Positions 16,381-25,472 of a stretch of 64,000 nt of DNA are shown piece after piece (the first letter of the stretch is position 1; every line of letters begins with the position of its first letter). Source of the stretch: Pseudomonas cichorii (GTDB lineage Bacteria; Pseudomonadota; Gammaproteobacteria; Pseudomonadales; Pseudomonadaceae); assembly GCF_003700275.1 (NCBI RefSeq), contig NZ_RBRE01000083.1, positions 143,449-207,448 on the forward strand, written 5' to 3'. The position numbers and the translations under genes were made by a program. Under the pieces are notes generated by a model. The model searched no databases. It was not told where the DNA came from and saw only the letters and a list, made by a program, of their open reading frames with translations.

Positions 16381-17282
16381 AGATCGCTGTGCTTTCGCGT
16401 AACCCGCGTCTGTATTCCACCCGTCGTCTGGTCGAAGCTGGTATCGAGCGTGGCCATGAGATGGTGGTGATCGACACCTTGCGCGCCTATATGAACATCG
16501 CCAGCCACAAGCCGCAGATCCATTATCGTGGCAAGCCGCTGGAAGGCTTCGACGCGGTCATTCCGCGGATCGGCGCTTCGGTAACGTTCTATGGCTGTGC
16601 GGTGTTGCGCCAGTTTGAAATGATGGGCGTGTTTCCGCTCAACGAGTCGGTAGCCATTGCCCGTTCACGGGACAAGCTGCGCTCGCTGCAATTACTGTCA
16701 CGCCGTGGAATCGGCTTGCCGGTCACCGGCTTCGCCCACTCGCCGGACGATATTCCCGACCTGATCCAGATGGTCAACGGCGCGCCGCTGGTCATCAAGG
16801 TGCTCGAAGGCACCCAGGGCATCGGTGTGGTGCTCTGTGAAACGGCGACGGCTGCCGAATCGGTGATCGAAGCCTTCATGGGCCTCAAGCAGGACATCAT
16901 GGTCCAGGAGTACATAAAGGAAGCGGGTGGCGCGGATATCCGCTGCTTCGTGGTCGGCGACAAGGTCATCGCCTCGATGAAGCGTCAGGCAAAACCGGGA
17001 GAATTCCGTTCCAACCTGCATCGCGGCGGCAGTGCCAGCCTGATCAAGATCACTCCGCAGGAACGCATGACTGCCTTGCGGGCTGCCAAGGTCATGGGCC
17101 TGAGTGTCGCGGGGGTCGATATTCTGCGCTCCAACCATGGTCCGCTGGTGATGGAGGTGAACTCCTCGCCAGGCCTGGAAGGTATTGAGGTGACGACCAG
17201 CAAGGATGTGGCCGGGATGATCATCGAGTATCTGGAAAAAAACAGCGGGCCGCATATGACGCGGACCAAAGGCAAAGGGTGA
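16377..17282 (+). CDS. rimK: Ribosomal protein S6-L-glutamate ligase RimK
   Basis: 301 residues. An ATP-grasp enzyme that adds Glu residues to the C-terminus of S6, altering ribosome composition and, in Pseudomonas, translation of host-colonisation genes. Seen: N-terminal [20 protein letters not shown], the ATP-grasp core [17 protein letters not shown] near residue 138, [29 protein letters not shown] near residue 210 and the metal site [15 protein letters not shown] near residue 258. Starts within the rimB stop (ATGA). Confidence 0.96.
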   Translation: [301 protein letters not shown]

Positions 17283-17283
17283 C

Positions 17284-17333
17284 CAGTAGGAGCGAATTCA
17301 TTCGCGATGCTTCGCGAATAAATTCGCTCCTAC
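17284..17333. repeat. REP palindrome after rimK
   Basis: TAGGAGCGAATTCATTCGCG and the inverse CGCGAATAAATTCGCTCCTA, a near-perfect palindrome (one T/A change in the right arm) with a 6-nt centre. Same family as the other GAATTC-type repeats. Confidence 0.85.
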
Positions 17334-17340
17334 ACACACA

Positions 17341-17366
17341 AAAAAGCGCCTCTGGAGGCGCTTTTT
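17341..17366. terminator. Bidirectional terminator between rimK and secB
   Basis: AAAAAGCGCCT-CTGG-AGGCGCTTTTT: six GC-rich pairs flanked by A5 and T5, so it can terminate both the rightward rimABK and the leftward secB transcripts. Confidence 0.9.
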
Positions 17367-17370
17367 CTGT

Positions 17371-17856
17371 TTACTGCACAGTCGGCGTTTCGCCCGCTTC
17401 CTGCATGCGTTGCAGCTCTTGAGCGTACAGCGCATCGAAGTTCACCGGAGACAGCATCAGCGCCGGGAACGAACCACGAACAACCAGGTTGTCGATCGCT
17501 TCGCGAGCGTACGGGAACAGGATGTTCGGGCAGAACGCGCCCAGAGTGTGGCTCAGGGAAGAGTCGTCCAGGCCCTTGATCAGGAAGATACCGGCTTGCT
17601 GGACTTCAACGATGAAGGCAACTTCGTCACCGTTGTTGACGGTCACGGACAGGGTCAGCACGACTTCGTAGAAATCGCCTTCCAGCTGCTTCTGACGGGT
17701 GTTGAGGTCCAGGCTGACGCTTGGGGTCCACTCCTGGCGGAAAATGGCAGGGCTTTTTGGCGCTTCAAACGACAGGTCGCGAACATAAATACGTTGCAAG
17801 GAAAACTGAGGGGAGTTTTCTTCGTTGGTAACGCCGTTGGTCGATTGCTCGGTCAT
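17371..17856 (-). CDS. secB: Protein-export chaperone SecB
   Basis: 161 residues. A tetrameric cytoplasmic chaperone that keeps preproteins unfolded and delivers them to SecA. Seen: FSLQRIYVRDLSFEAPKSPA near residue 18, the acidic SecA-contact region, and the conserved C-terminal half HTLGAFCPNILFPYAREAI followed by FPALMLSPVNFDALYAQ. It heads a leftward set with grxC and a rhodanese, the conserved Pseudomonas order. Confidence 0.97.
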   Translation of the reverse strand: MTEQSTNGVTNEENSPQFSLQRIYVRDLSFEAPKSPAIFRQEWTPSVSLDLNTRQKQLEGDFYEVVLTLSVTVNNGDEVAFIVEVQQAGIFLIKGLDDSSLSHTLGAFCPNILFPYAREAIDNLVVRGSFPALMLSPVNFDALYAQELQRMQEAGETPTVQ

Positions 17857-17893
17857 GTCGAATCCTTATGAAAAATAGGGTGTGAAGTTGAAC

Positions 17894-18148
17894 TCAGCTT
17901 TCCAGTAACTGGTCGAGCTTGCCTGCACGCTCAAGGGCAAAAAGGTCATCGCAGCCGCCGACATGGCTGGAACCGATCCAGATCTGCGGAACAGAGGTGC
18001 GACCGGCCTTTGCAACCATTTCGGCGCGAACCTGCGGTTTGCCATCGACTCTGATCTCGTTGAAGGCAACCCGCTTGCTTTGCAGCAACTGCTTGGCACG
18101 CGTGCAATAAGGGCAATAGTCGCTGGAGTAGACGATGACTTCGGGCAT
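17894..18148 (-). CDS. grxC: Glutaredoxin 3
   Basis: 84 residues, the normal glutaredoxin length. A glutathione-dependent disulphide reductase. Seen: MPEVIVYSSDYCPYCTRAK with the dithiol CPYC site at residues 12-15, and GRTSVPQIWIGSSHVGGCDDL with the cis-Pro and GG glutathione-binding motif. Its start directly abuts the stop of the upstream rhodanese gene, and secB follows 37 bp later. Confidence 0.95.
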   Translation of the reverse strand: MPEVIVYSSDYCPYCTRAKQLLQSKRVAFNEIRVDGKPQVRAEMVAKAGRTSVPQIWIGSSHVGGCDDLFALERAGKLDQLLES

Positions 18149-18562
18149 TTATTTCACCAGAGGCAAATTATCGGAGCGCCAGCTGGAAATACCGCCAGAC
18201 AGTTTGGCCGCCTTGAAACCCGACTTGAGAAGCTCGCGGGCTGTACTGCCTGCATGCTGCCCGAATGCATCGACTATGATCAATGTCTTGTCCTTGTGTT
18301 TCTGCAGTTCGGCAGTGCGAGTCAGCACTTTGTCCTGCGGAAAGTTCAGGGAGCCGACGATATGACCTGTCGCAAAATCCTTGGTGGAGCGCACGTCGAT
18401 AACCACGGCCTGCTCGCTGTTGACCAGCGCGGTCAGCTCGCGAGAGCTCAGGCTGCGACCGCCCTTGCTCAATTCATAGGCAATCAACAGGGCCAGCAGG
18501 ATGACGAAAGCGCCGGTGATCAGGTAGTGGTTAGTGGCGAATTCAAGCAGATGAGCAACCAT
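18149..18562 (-). CDS. Membrane-anchored rhodanese-like protein
   Basis: 137 residues from the ATG at 18562 (MVAHLLEF); a longer reading would cross the gpmI promoter region. It has one N-terminal membrane segment (ITGAFVILLALLIAYEL) and a rhodanese domain (ELTALVNSEQAVVIDVRSTKDFATGHIVGSLNFP). The usual active-site Cys loop reads VDAFGQHAGSTARELL, with no Cys, so it is probably not a sulphurtransferase but a rhodanese-fold binding protein. Abuts grxC. Orthologous in position to the gene between grx and pgm in PAO1. Confidence 0.88.
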   Translation of the reverse strand: MVAHLLEFATNHYLITGAFVILLALLIAYELSKGGRSLSSRELTALVNSEQAVVIDVRSTKDFATGHIVGSLNFPQDKVLTRTAELQKHKDKTLIIVDAFGQHAGSTARELLKSGFKAAKLSGGISSWRSDNLPLVK

Positions 18563-18708
18563 CGGTAGGTTCCAGGGCGTTAAAATGTCGGCCAGTATAC
18601 ACAGCACCCATGGTGGGCCAAAGTCCGCACGGCAGTGACGCCGTTTGAACTTGCCCCTAAAATGCGGATCTTTTTTGTACTTTCTTCAACCAGCCTCGAG
18701 TGGGTTCT

Positions 18709-20241
18709 ATGACTGCCACGCCAAAACCTCTGGTCCTTATCATCCTGGATGGCTTCGGACACAGCGAAAACCCTGAAGGCAACGCCATTCTGGCCGCCAA
18801 GATGCCAGTCATGGAGCGCCTCTACAAAACCATGCCCCACGGCCTGATTTCAGGCTCGGGCATGGATGTGGGCCTGCCGGACGGACAGATGGGCAACTCC
18901 GAAGTCGGCCATATGAACCTGGGCGCCGGGCGTGTGGTTTATCAGGACTTCACTCGGGTGACCAAATCCATTCGCGACGGCGAGTTCTTTGAAAACCCGA
19001 TCATCTGCAATGCCGTGGACAAGGCGGTAAGCGCTGGCAAGGCCGTGCATATCATGGGCCTGCTGTCCGACGGCGGCGTGCACAGCCATCAGGATCACCT
19101 GGTGGCCATGGCCGAGCTGGCGGTAAAGCGTGGCGCCGACAAGATCTACCTGCACGCCTTCCTCGATGGTCGCGATACGCCGCCACGCAGTGCGAAAGGC
19201 GCGCTTGAGCTGATGGACGAAGCCTTCGCCCGTCTGGGCAAGGGCCGCACCGCGACGATCATCGGTCGTTACTTCGCCATGGACCGCGACAACCGCTGGG
19301 ACCGCGTCTCCACCGCCTACAACCTGATTGTCGACAGCACCGCCGAGTTCCAGGCAGAGTCCGGCGTTGCCGGCCTGGAAGCCGCCTATGCACGCGACGA
19401 GAACGACGAATTCGTCAAGGCCACGCGCATTGGTGAGCCGGTCAGGGTCGAAGACGGCGATGCCGTGGTGTTCATGAACTTCCGCGCCGACCGTGCCCGC
19501 GAGCTGACCCGCGTTTTCGTCGAAGACGATTTCAAGGACTTCGAGCGTGCCCGTCAGCCGAAGGTCAATTACGTGATGCTGACCCAGTACGCCGCCAGCA
19601 TTCCCGCGCCCTCGGCATTTGCGGCCGGCAGCCTGAAGAACGTGCTGGGCCAGTTCCTGGCCGATAACGGCAAGACGCAACTGCGCATCGCCGAAACCGA
19701 GAAGTACGCCCACGTCACTTTCTTCTTCTCCGGCGGCCGCGAAGAGCCGTTCCCGGGCGAAGAACGCATTCTGATTCCATCGCCAAAAGTCGCCACCTAC
19801 GACCTGCAGCCGGAAATGAGCGCCCCGGAAGTCACCGACAAGATTGTCGACGCCATCGAAAACCAGCGTTACGACGTGATTGTCGTCAACTACGCCAACG
19901 GTGACATGGTTGGCCACAGCGGCGTCATGTCGGCGGCAATCAAGGCCGTGGAGTGCCTGGACCTGTGCGTCGGCCGCATCACCGAAGCCCTGGCCAAGGT
20001 CGGCGGCGAAGCGCTGATTACCGCAGACCACGGCAACGTCGAGCAGATGACCGACGACTCGACAGGCCAGGCTCACACTGCCCACACCTCCGAGCCGGTA
20101 CCGTTCATTTATTTCGGCAAACGCCCGCTGAAAGTCCGCGAAGGTGGAGTGCTGGCCGACGTTGCGCCGACCATGCTGCAACTGCTGGATCTGGAAAAAC
20201 CGCAGGAAATGACCGGTCACTCGATTCTGGTTGCGGAGTAA
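18709..20241 (+). CDS. gpmI: 2,3-bisphosphoglycerate-independent phosphoglycerate mutase
   Basis: 510 residues. Interconverts 3- and 2-phosphoglycerate using two Mn ions. The ATG at 18709 was chosen over an in-frame GTG nine bases upstream. Seen: LVLIILDGFGHSENPEGNAI near residue 7 with the metal Asp, the nucleophilic Ser in DGQMGNSEVGHMNLGAG near residue 64, and the C-terminal metal-site VNYANGDMVGHSG and ALITADHGNVEQM. Length normal. Divergent from the rhodanese gene. Confidence 0.97.
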   Translation: MTATPKPLVLIILDGFGHSENPEGNAILAAKMPVMERLYKTMPHGLISGSGMDVGLPDGQMGNSEVGHMNLGAGRVVYQDFTRVTKSIRDGEFFENPIICNAVDKAVSAGKAVHIMGLLSDGGVHSHQDHLVAMAELAVKRGADKIYLHAFLDGRDTPPRSAKGALELMDEAFARLGKGRTATIIGRYFAMDRDNRWDRVSTAYNLIVDSTAEFQAESGVAGLEAAYARDENDEFVKATRIGEPVRVEDGDAVVFMNFRADRARELTRVFVEDDFKDFERARQPKVNYVMLTQYAASIPAPSAFAAGSLKNVLGQFLADNGKTQLRIAETEKYAHVTFFFSGGREEPFPGEERILIPSPKVATYDLQPEMSAPEVTDKIVDAIENQRYDVIVVNYANGDMVGHSGVMSAAIKAVECLDLCVGRITEALAKVGGEALITADHGNVEQMTDDSTGQAHTAHTSEPVPFIYFGKRPLKVREGGVLADVAPTMLQLLDLEKPQEMTGHSILVAE

Positions 20242-20249
20242 AGGCTCTG

Positions 20250-20286
20250 AACCGGCATTTCGATATCAGCAAATGCCGGTTTTTTA
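20250..20286 (+). terminator. gpmI terminator
   Basis: AACCGGCATTT and AAATGCCGGTT form an 11-bp stem around an 11-nt loop, followed by TTTTT, 8 bp after the gpmI stop. Confidence 0.9.
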
Positions 20287-20393
20287 TGTATCAAGCCCCA
20301 AAGCAGTGGCTGCGGGGCGTTTTTTTTGTGTCGCATGGCGGGCATACTAGGCCTGTCATTTTTTCTCACAATTCCTCGGTATCGCCCACCCTC

Positions 20394-21689
20394 ATGCTTC
20401 GCGCCTTGATCGCCCTTGCTCTGATTTGCCTGCTCAATCCGGCGTTCGCCGATGACGAGCGTGCGCAAACCCAAAAACAGATAGACGCTGCGCGTCAGGA
20501 CGTTGCCGAACTGCAAAAAGTCCTGGGCAAACTCCAGGAAGAGAAAGCGGGAGTCCAGAAGGACCTTCGCAGCACAGAAACCGAAATGGGTAAGCTGGAA
20601 AAGCAGGTCGAGGTCCTGCAAAAAGAACTAAAAAAGACCGAAAGCGAGCTCCAGCGGCTCGACAGTGAGAAAAAAAAACTCAACAGCGCCCGCGCTGAAC
20701 AGCAACACCTGATTGCCATCCAGGCTCGTGCGGCCTACCAGAGCGGTCGCCAGGAATACCTGAAACTGCTGCTCAACCAGCAGAACCCCGAGAAGTTCGC
20801 CCGGACCCTCACCTATTACGACTACATCAGCCAGGCCCGGTTGACTCAGTTGAACAATTTCAATGAAACCCTGCGCCAGCTGGCCGGTGTCGAGAAGGAC
20901 ATCGACCTGCAGCAGGCCCAGTTGCTGGTGCAGAAGAGCACGCTGGAAAGCCAGGGCGAAGAACTCGCCAAGGTGCGCCAGGAACGCCAGCAGGCGCTGG
21001 CCAGGCTCAATCAGGACTACAAGGCGCGCGACCAGAAGATGCAGGCGCGCCAGCAGGATCAGGCCGATCTGGGCAAGGTCCTGAAAACCATCGAAGAAAC
21101 CCTCGCCCGTCAGGCCCGCGAAGCCGAGGAAGCACGGCAGAAAGCCCTGGTTGCCGCCCGTGAAGCCGAAGAGCAGCGCCAGCGGGCCGCCAGCAGCAGC
21201 CGAAATAATGATGAACCCACGCCAAAGCGGCCAGTCAAAGCCCCCGGCACCATGGTTTCCAGCGCAGGCACGTCCTACGGTGGCGCTTTTGCAGAGGCAA
21301 GGGGAAAACTTCCATGGCCAATCGATGGTCGATTGCTTGCACGTTTCGGCGAAGCTCGTGGGGATGATGAGCGGACCAAGTGGGACGGCGTGATGATCAG
21401 TGCCGCCGCCGGGAGCAAGGTACATGCCGTGCATGGTGGTCGCGTGGTTTTCGCTGACTGGTTGCGCGGCGCGGGCCTTCTGGTCATTCTCGACCATGGC
21501 AACGGCTATCTTAGTCTGTATGGTCACAACCAGAGCCTGCTCAAGGCGGCCGGAGACATCGTCAAGGCCGGAGAGGCAATATCCACCGTAGGCAATAGCG
21601 GCGGTCAAGACACATCAGCGTTGTATTTTGCTATTCGTCAGCAGGGTCGCCCCAGCGATCCAGCCCAATGGTGCCGCACTCAAGGATAA
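20394..21689 (+). CDS. envC: Murein hydrolase activator EnvC
   Basis: 431 residues, periplasmic. The ATG at 20394 gives a proper signal peptide (MLRALIALALICLLNPAFA); longer frames run into gpmI. Residues 25-270 are predicted coiled coil with heptad-rich Lys/Glu/Gln, then a linker and a C-terminal LytM domain (from about residue 320). The LytM domain has DHGNGYLSLYGH but lacks the first zinc ligand (TKWDGVMI) and ends LYFAIRQ instead of a His-x-His, so it is a degenerate peptidase that activates amidases during septum splitting, as known for EnvC. Followed 33 bp later by ctpA. Confidence 0.93.
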   Translation: MLRALIALALICLLNPAFADDERAQTQKQIDAARQDVAELQKVLGKLQEEKAGVQKDLRSTETEMGKLEKQVEVLQKELKKTESELQRLDSEKKKLNSARAEQQHLIAIQARAAYQSGRQEYLKLLLNQQNPEKFARTLTYYDYISQARLTQLNNFNETLRQLAGVEKDIDLQQAQLLVQKSTLESQGEELAKVRQERQQALARLNQDYKARDQKMQARQQDQADLGKVLKTIEETLARQAREAEEARQKALVAAREAEEQRQRAASSSRNNDEPTPKRPVKAPGTMVSSAGTSYGGAFAEARGKLPWPIDGRLLARFGEARGDDERTKWDGVMISAAAGSKVHAVHGGRVVFADWLRGAGLLVILDHGNGYLSLYGHNQSLLKAAGDIVKAGEAISTVGNSGGQDTSALYFAIRQQGRPSDPAQWCRTQG

Positions 21690-21722
21690 GTCGGTGCCAA
21701 TATCTGTAGGAGTTCGTTAGAC

Positions 21723-23045
21723 ATGCTGCATTTGTCCCGCCTCACCTCGCTGACCCTGGCTATCGCCATCGTTATCGGCGCGCCTCTGGCGCAAGCAGCC
21801 GAGCAAGTCACGCCAGCACCGGCAGCCGCCGCGCCCGCCAATGCCAAGGCGCCCTTGCCGCTTGAAGAGCTGCGCACCTTTGCCGAGGTCATGGACCGGG
21901 TCAAGGCCGCGTATGTCGAGCCGGTAGACGACAAGACCCTGCTGGAAAACGCCATCAAGGGCATGCTCAGCAACCTGGACCCGCACTCGGCCTATCTGGG
22001 CCCGGAAGACTTCCAGGAGCTGCAGGAAAGCACCAGCGGCGAGTTCGGCGGACTGGGCATCGAAGTTGGCGTCGAGGACGGTTTCGTCAAGGTGGTTTCG
22101 CCCATCGACGACACTCCGGCGTCCAAGGCCGGCATCGAGGCAGGCGACCTGATCGTCAAGATCAACGGCGCGCCGACCCAGGGTCAGACCATGCAGGAAG
22201 CGGTCGACAAGATGCGCGGCAAGATCGGCGAAAAGATCACCCTCACGCTGGTACGCGATGGCGGCACGCCGTTCGACGTGACGCTGGCGCGGGCAACCAT
22301 TCAGGTCAAGAGCGTCAAGGCGCAGATGCTGGAAAACGGCTACGGCTATATCCGCATCACCCAGTTCCAGGTCAAGTCGGGCGACGAAGTCGGCAAGGCA
22401 CTGGCCAAGCTGCGCAAGGACAACGGCAAGAAGATGAGCGGTCTGATTCTCGACCTGCGCAACAACCCGGGCGGCGTGCTGCAATCGGCCGTGGCGGTAG
22501 CGGATCACTTCCTGACCAAGGGCCTGATCGTCTACACCAAGGGCCGTATCGCCAACTCCGAACTGCGCTTCTCCGCCGATCCGGCCGACGCCAGCGAAGG
22601 CGTGCCTCTGGTGGTGCTGATCAACGGCGGCAGCGCCTCGGCTTCCGAGATTGTCGCCGGTGCCCTGCAAGACCAGAAACGCGCCATCCTGATGGGCACT
22701 GACAGCTTCGGTAAAGGCTCGGTGCAAACCGTGCTGCCGCTGAACAACGACCGCGCCCTGAAGATCACCACTGCGCTGTATTACACGCCCAACGGCCGCT
22801 CGATCCAGGCGCAGGGCATCAACCCGGACATCGTGGTTCGTCGCGCCAAGGTCACCAATGAAGCGGACGGTGAAAACTACAAGGAAGCCGACCTGTTCGG
22901 CCACCTGGGCAATGGCAACGGCGGTGCCGACAAGCCGACCGTAAAAGGCGGCGCAGCGGCCAAGGTCCGTCCGCAGGATGAAGACTACCAGCTCAATCAG
23001 GCCCTCAGCCTGCTCAAAGGCCTGAGTATCACCCGCGGCAATTAA
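21723..23045 (+). CDS. ctpA: Carboxy-terminal processing protease (S41 family)
   Basis: 440 residues, exported. Signal peptide MLHLSRLTSLTLAIAI...AQAA; PDZ domain near residues 95-175 (GGLGIEVGVEDGFVKVVSPI...GIEAGDLIVKING); S41 catalytic domain with Ser in NGGSASASEIVAGALQD near residue 303 and the general-base Lys in DSFGKGSVQT near residue 328. Known role of CtpA in Pseudomonas: with the lipoprotein partner LbcA it degrades peptidoglycan cross-link hydrolases, which suits its place after envC. GTAGGAG lies upstream of the ATG. Confidence 0.95.
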   Translation: MLHLSRLTSLTLAIAIVIGAPLAQAAEQVTPAPAAAAPANAKAPLPLEELRTFAEVMDRVKAAYVEPVDDKTLLENAIKGMLSNLDPHSAYLGPEDFQELQESTSGEFGGLGIEVGVEDGFVKVVSPIDDTPASKAGIEAGDLIVKINGAPTQGQTMQEAVDKMRGKIGEKITLTLVRDGGTPFDVTLARATIQVKSVKAQMLENGYGYIRITQFQVKSGDEVGKALAKLRKDNGKKMSGLILDLRNNPGGVLQSAVAVADHFLTKGLIVYTKGRIANSELRFSADPADASEGVPLVVLINGGSASASEIVAGALQDQKRAILMGTDSFGKGSVQTVLPLNNDRALKITTALYYTPNGRSIQAQGINPDIVVRRAKVTNEADGENYKEADLFGHLGNGNGGADKPTVKGGAAAKVRPQDEDYQLNQALSLLKGLSITRGN

Positions 23046-23048
23046 GGC

Positions 23049-23834
23049 ATGCGCTTTCTCACATGCCTGTGGCTGGCTCTCTCGCTGACCGGCGCTGCTC
23101 ATGCGGCGCCGGACAGCGAGCAGGCCGGCAAGCCGTCAGCCATCTATCTGAGCCTGATCATCGATGATCTGGGCCAGAACCCTGCCCGCGACAGTCGCAC
23201 CCTCGCCCTGCCCGGCCCGGTAACGCTGGCGATCATGCCCGACACACCACATGCCAGCGAGTTTGCCCGGCAGGCACATGCTGCCGGCAAGACGGTCATG
23301 CTGCATATGCCGATGGATCCGGCGACCGGCCCGTACGCCTGGCATCCCGAGCTGCCGCTGCCGGAGCTTGAAAAGCGCCTGGGCGCCGCGCTGCTCAAGG
23401 TTCCTTATGCGGCAGGCATCAATAACCACATGGGCAGCCGCATGACCAGCGAGCCGGTGGCCATGAGCTGGCTCATGGAAGAGTTGCAGCGGCGGCATAT
23501 GTTCTTCGTCGACAGCCGCACCAGCGCCAAAACCGTGGCCGCCGCCCAGGCGCAACGTATCGGCCTGGCCAGCGTGTCCCGCGATGTCTTCCTGGACGAC
23601 GAGCGCACCGCCGAGGCCATTACCCGGCAATTGCAGATCGCGATCAAACTGGCCCACAAGCAAGGATCGGTGGTGATCATCGGCCATCCTTATCCGGTCA
23701 CGCTGGATGTTCTGGAGCGCGAGCTACCCAAGCTCAAGGCGCAGGGCATCGAGTGGATCGAACTGCGACACATGATCAGCATCAGGGGCAATAAAGCCAT
23801 GGCCGGACACGGCAAGGAAGGCGTATACCGCTGA
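23049..23834 (+). CDS. Divergent polysaccharide deacetylase (YibQ-like)
   Basis: 261 residues with a signal peptide (MRFLTCLWLALSLTGAAHA). Seen: SLIIDDLGQN near residue 38, which replaces the usual metal-site DDG, LAIMPDTPHASEF, VMLHMPMDPATGPYAW and GINNHMGSRMTSEP, the diagnostic set of the divergent polysaccharide deacetylase family (DUF610/YibQ). It starts 3 bp after ctpA, so envC-ctpA-yibQ form one cell-envelope operon. Enzymatic activity of the family is uncertain. Confidence 0.9.
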   Translation: MRFLTCLWLALSLTGAAHAAPDSEQAGKPSAIYLSLIIDDLGQNPARDSRTLALPGPVTLAIMPDTPHASEFARQAHAAGKTVMLHMPMDPATGPYAWHPELPLPELEKRLGAALLKVPYAAGINNHMGSRMTSEPVAMSWLMEELQRRHMFFVDSRTSAKTVAAAQAQRIGLASVSRDVFLDDERTAEAITRQLQIAIKLAHKQGSVVIIGHPYPVTLDVLERELPKLKAQGIEWIELRHMISIRGNKAMAGHGKEGVYR

Positions 23835-23965
23835 GCCGTTTCGATTTTTCGCCCTGCGCTGTAGGCTCTGCCTGCTTTGCCTGTCTCCCCTTCCGACTGC
23901 CTTGATAACCGCATCAGCCCCCGTTTAAAGGGATTGATCTGTGTAACTGTTATCAAGGAAGAATC

Positions 23966-25462
23966 ATGAGTTTCAAAGTTTTCGCTGGCGCGTGCTGCGT
24001 CGCCAGCCTGCTGCAACTGTCCGCGCATGCCCAGAGCGCAACCCGGGACCCGGATGAGGGCCTGCTCGCGCTTTCGTCGTCCAGGGTCCTGTATAACGCC
24101 GACGGACAGAATGCCCGCTGGAACGGCATCGGTCGTATCAAGAGCCGCAAGGGCTCACATTGCACGGCGACCCTGATCGATACCCGCAGCCCCGACAGCC
24201 CGGCCGATGCACCTGCCTACCTGGTCACAAACGGTCACTGCATTTCCAGAAAGAACGGCCGCATCATCACTGACGCCCCCATCGACGGGACTATCCAGTT
24301 CAACTTCTTCACCGACAGCACCGCTCTCAGCTATCCGCTCAAACGGGTTCGCTGGAGCAGCATGCAAGGCGTCGATCTGGCGATTGTCGAGCTACAGACC
24401 ACGCTCGATGCTCTGATTGCCGACGGCATCCAGCCACTGCGGCTGGCCAGCCAGCTCCCGGAGGAAGGCCGCGCCATCCTGTCGATTGGCGCGCCAATGT
24501 TTGCAGGCACCGGCCATCTGCGCATGGCCGCCTGTACCCATCAGTATTCCGGGGCAATCATGCAGCAGCCTTGGGTCTGGCGGCATACGGTCAGGAATCA
24601 GTGCCAGGATATAAGCGTCGGCTCGTCCGGCAGCCCTCTGCTGACCCGTGACACCCATGAGGTTTTCGCGGTGCTGAACCTCACCAACCAGCCATCTCCC
24701 GAAGACTCGGCGCTTGAAGATGAGGTGACGCTTCCTCCCGGCTTCCCGCTTCAGGTTGCCGGTAGCAACTATGGCAGCCCGATCACGCTGCTCAATGAAT
24801 GCTTTGTCGATGGCCTGTTCAATCCCGATCCCGTGCATTGCAGCCTGTTCCCGACGTTTACCATCACCTTTGCCACACAGCCCAGGCAATACGCAAAAAT
24901 CCGGCTGGATGCCGAGGGCAGGGAGATTTATCCGCGCTGGAACGTGCAGTTCGCCGTGGACCAACCCTTCTATCGCTACAAGAAGGTCGATCAGCCGCTG
25001 CAATGTGAAGATCCGGTGGGTTATGGCAACGCCACGGCTGCGCAGGACGCGCACATCGATGCACCTGTCGACGCACGGATCGGCATCAACTGGCTATGCA
25101 TCATCGGTTTATCGGCACCCGAGGCGCGCCCCAGCCTGGGGATGATGCGCAACGCGCTGACGCTGGCGGTGGAACTGCAGGCTGCCGGACCGACAATCGC
25201 CCCACGCTTGCACATAGAGAAGAATCAATTCGGCACTTATGAAGTCCACTGGCTACATGACTCAAGCCAGATTGACCATTACACGGTCAAGATCGGCCCC
25301 GCCGCAACGACCGACTGTTCGGACCCGCAACGTTTCAAGAGGCGCCTGGGCAATCATCTGGTGTTACGCAAGAAATCACTGCCGGTGAAAATCTGTACCT
25401 ACGCTCACGATGTCAACAATCAGCGCTCCAGCGTGCGCGAGGACATCGTCACCGCAAGTTGA
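23966..25462 (+). CDS. Secreted trypsin-like serine protease-like protein
   Basis: 498 residues with signal peptide (MSFKVFAGACCVASLLQLSAHA). Residues about 45-240 are a chymotrypsin-fold domain with a complete triad in order: His in YLVTNGHCISRK, Asp in MQGVDLAIVELQ and Ser in SVGSSGSPLLTRD; GKGSHCTATLID and NGHCIS provide a disulphide pair. Residues about 280-498 form an extra region I do not recognise, with Cys in VDQPLQCEDPV, IGINWLCIIG and two near the end. GGAAGAATC precedes the ATG. Standalone gene, possibly lost or gained between species; no neighbouring inhibitor or secretion gene. Confidence 0.75.
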   Translation: MSFKVFAGACCVASLLQLSAHAQSATRDPDEGLLALSSSRVLYNADGQNARWNGIGRIKSRKGSHCTATLIDTRSPDSPADAPAYLVTNGHCISRKNGRIITDAPIDGTIQFNFFTDSTALSYPLKRVRWSSMQGVDLAIVELQTTLDALIADGIQPLRLASQLPEEGRAILSIGAPMFAGTGHLRMAACTHQYSGAIMQQPWVWRHTVRNQCQDISVGSSGSPLLTRDTHEVFAVLNLTNQPSPEDSALEDEVTLPPGFPLQVAGSNYGSPITLLNECFVDGLFNPDPVHCSLFPTFTITFATQPRQYAKIRLDAEGREIYPRWNVQFAVDQPFYRYKKVDQPLQCEDPVGYGNATAAQDAHIDAPVDARIGINWLCIIGLSAPEARPSLGMMRNALTLAVELQAAGPTIAPRLHIEKNQFGTYEVHWLHDSSQIDHYTVKIGPAATTDCSDPQRFKRRLGNHLVLRKKSLPVKICTYAHDVNNQRSSVREDIVTAS

Positions 25463-25472
25463 GCAAGGCTAT

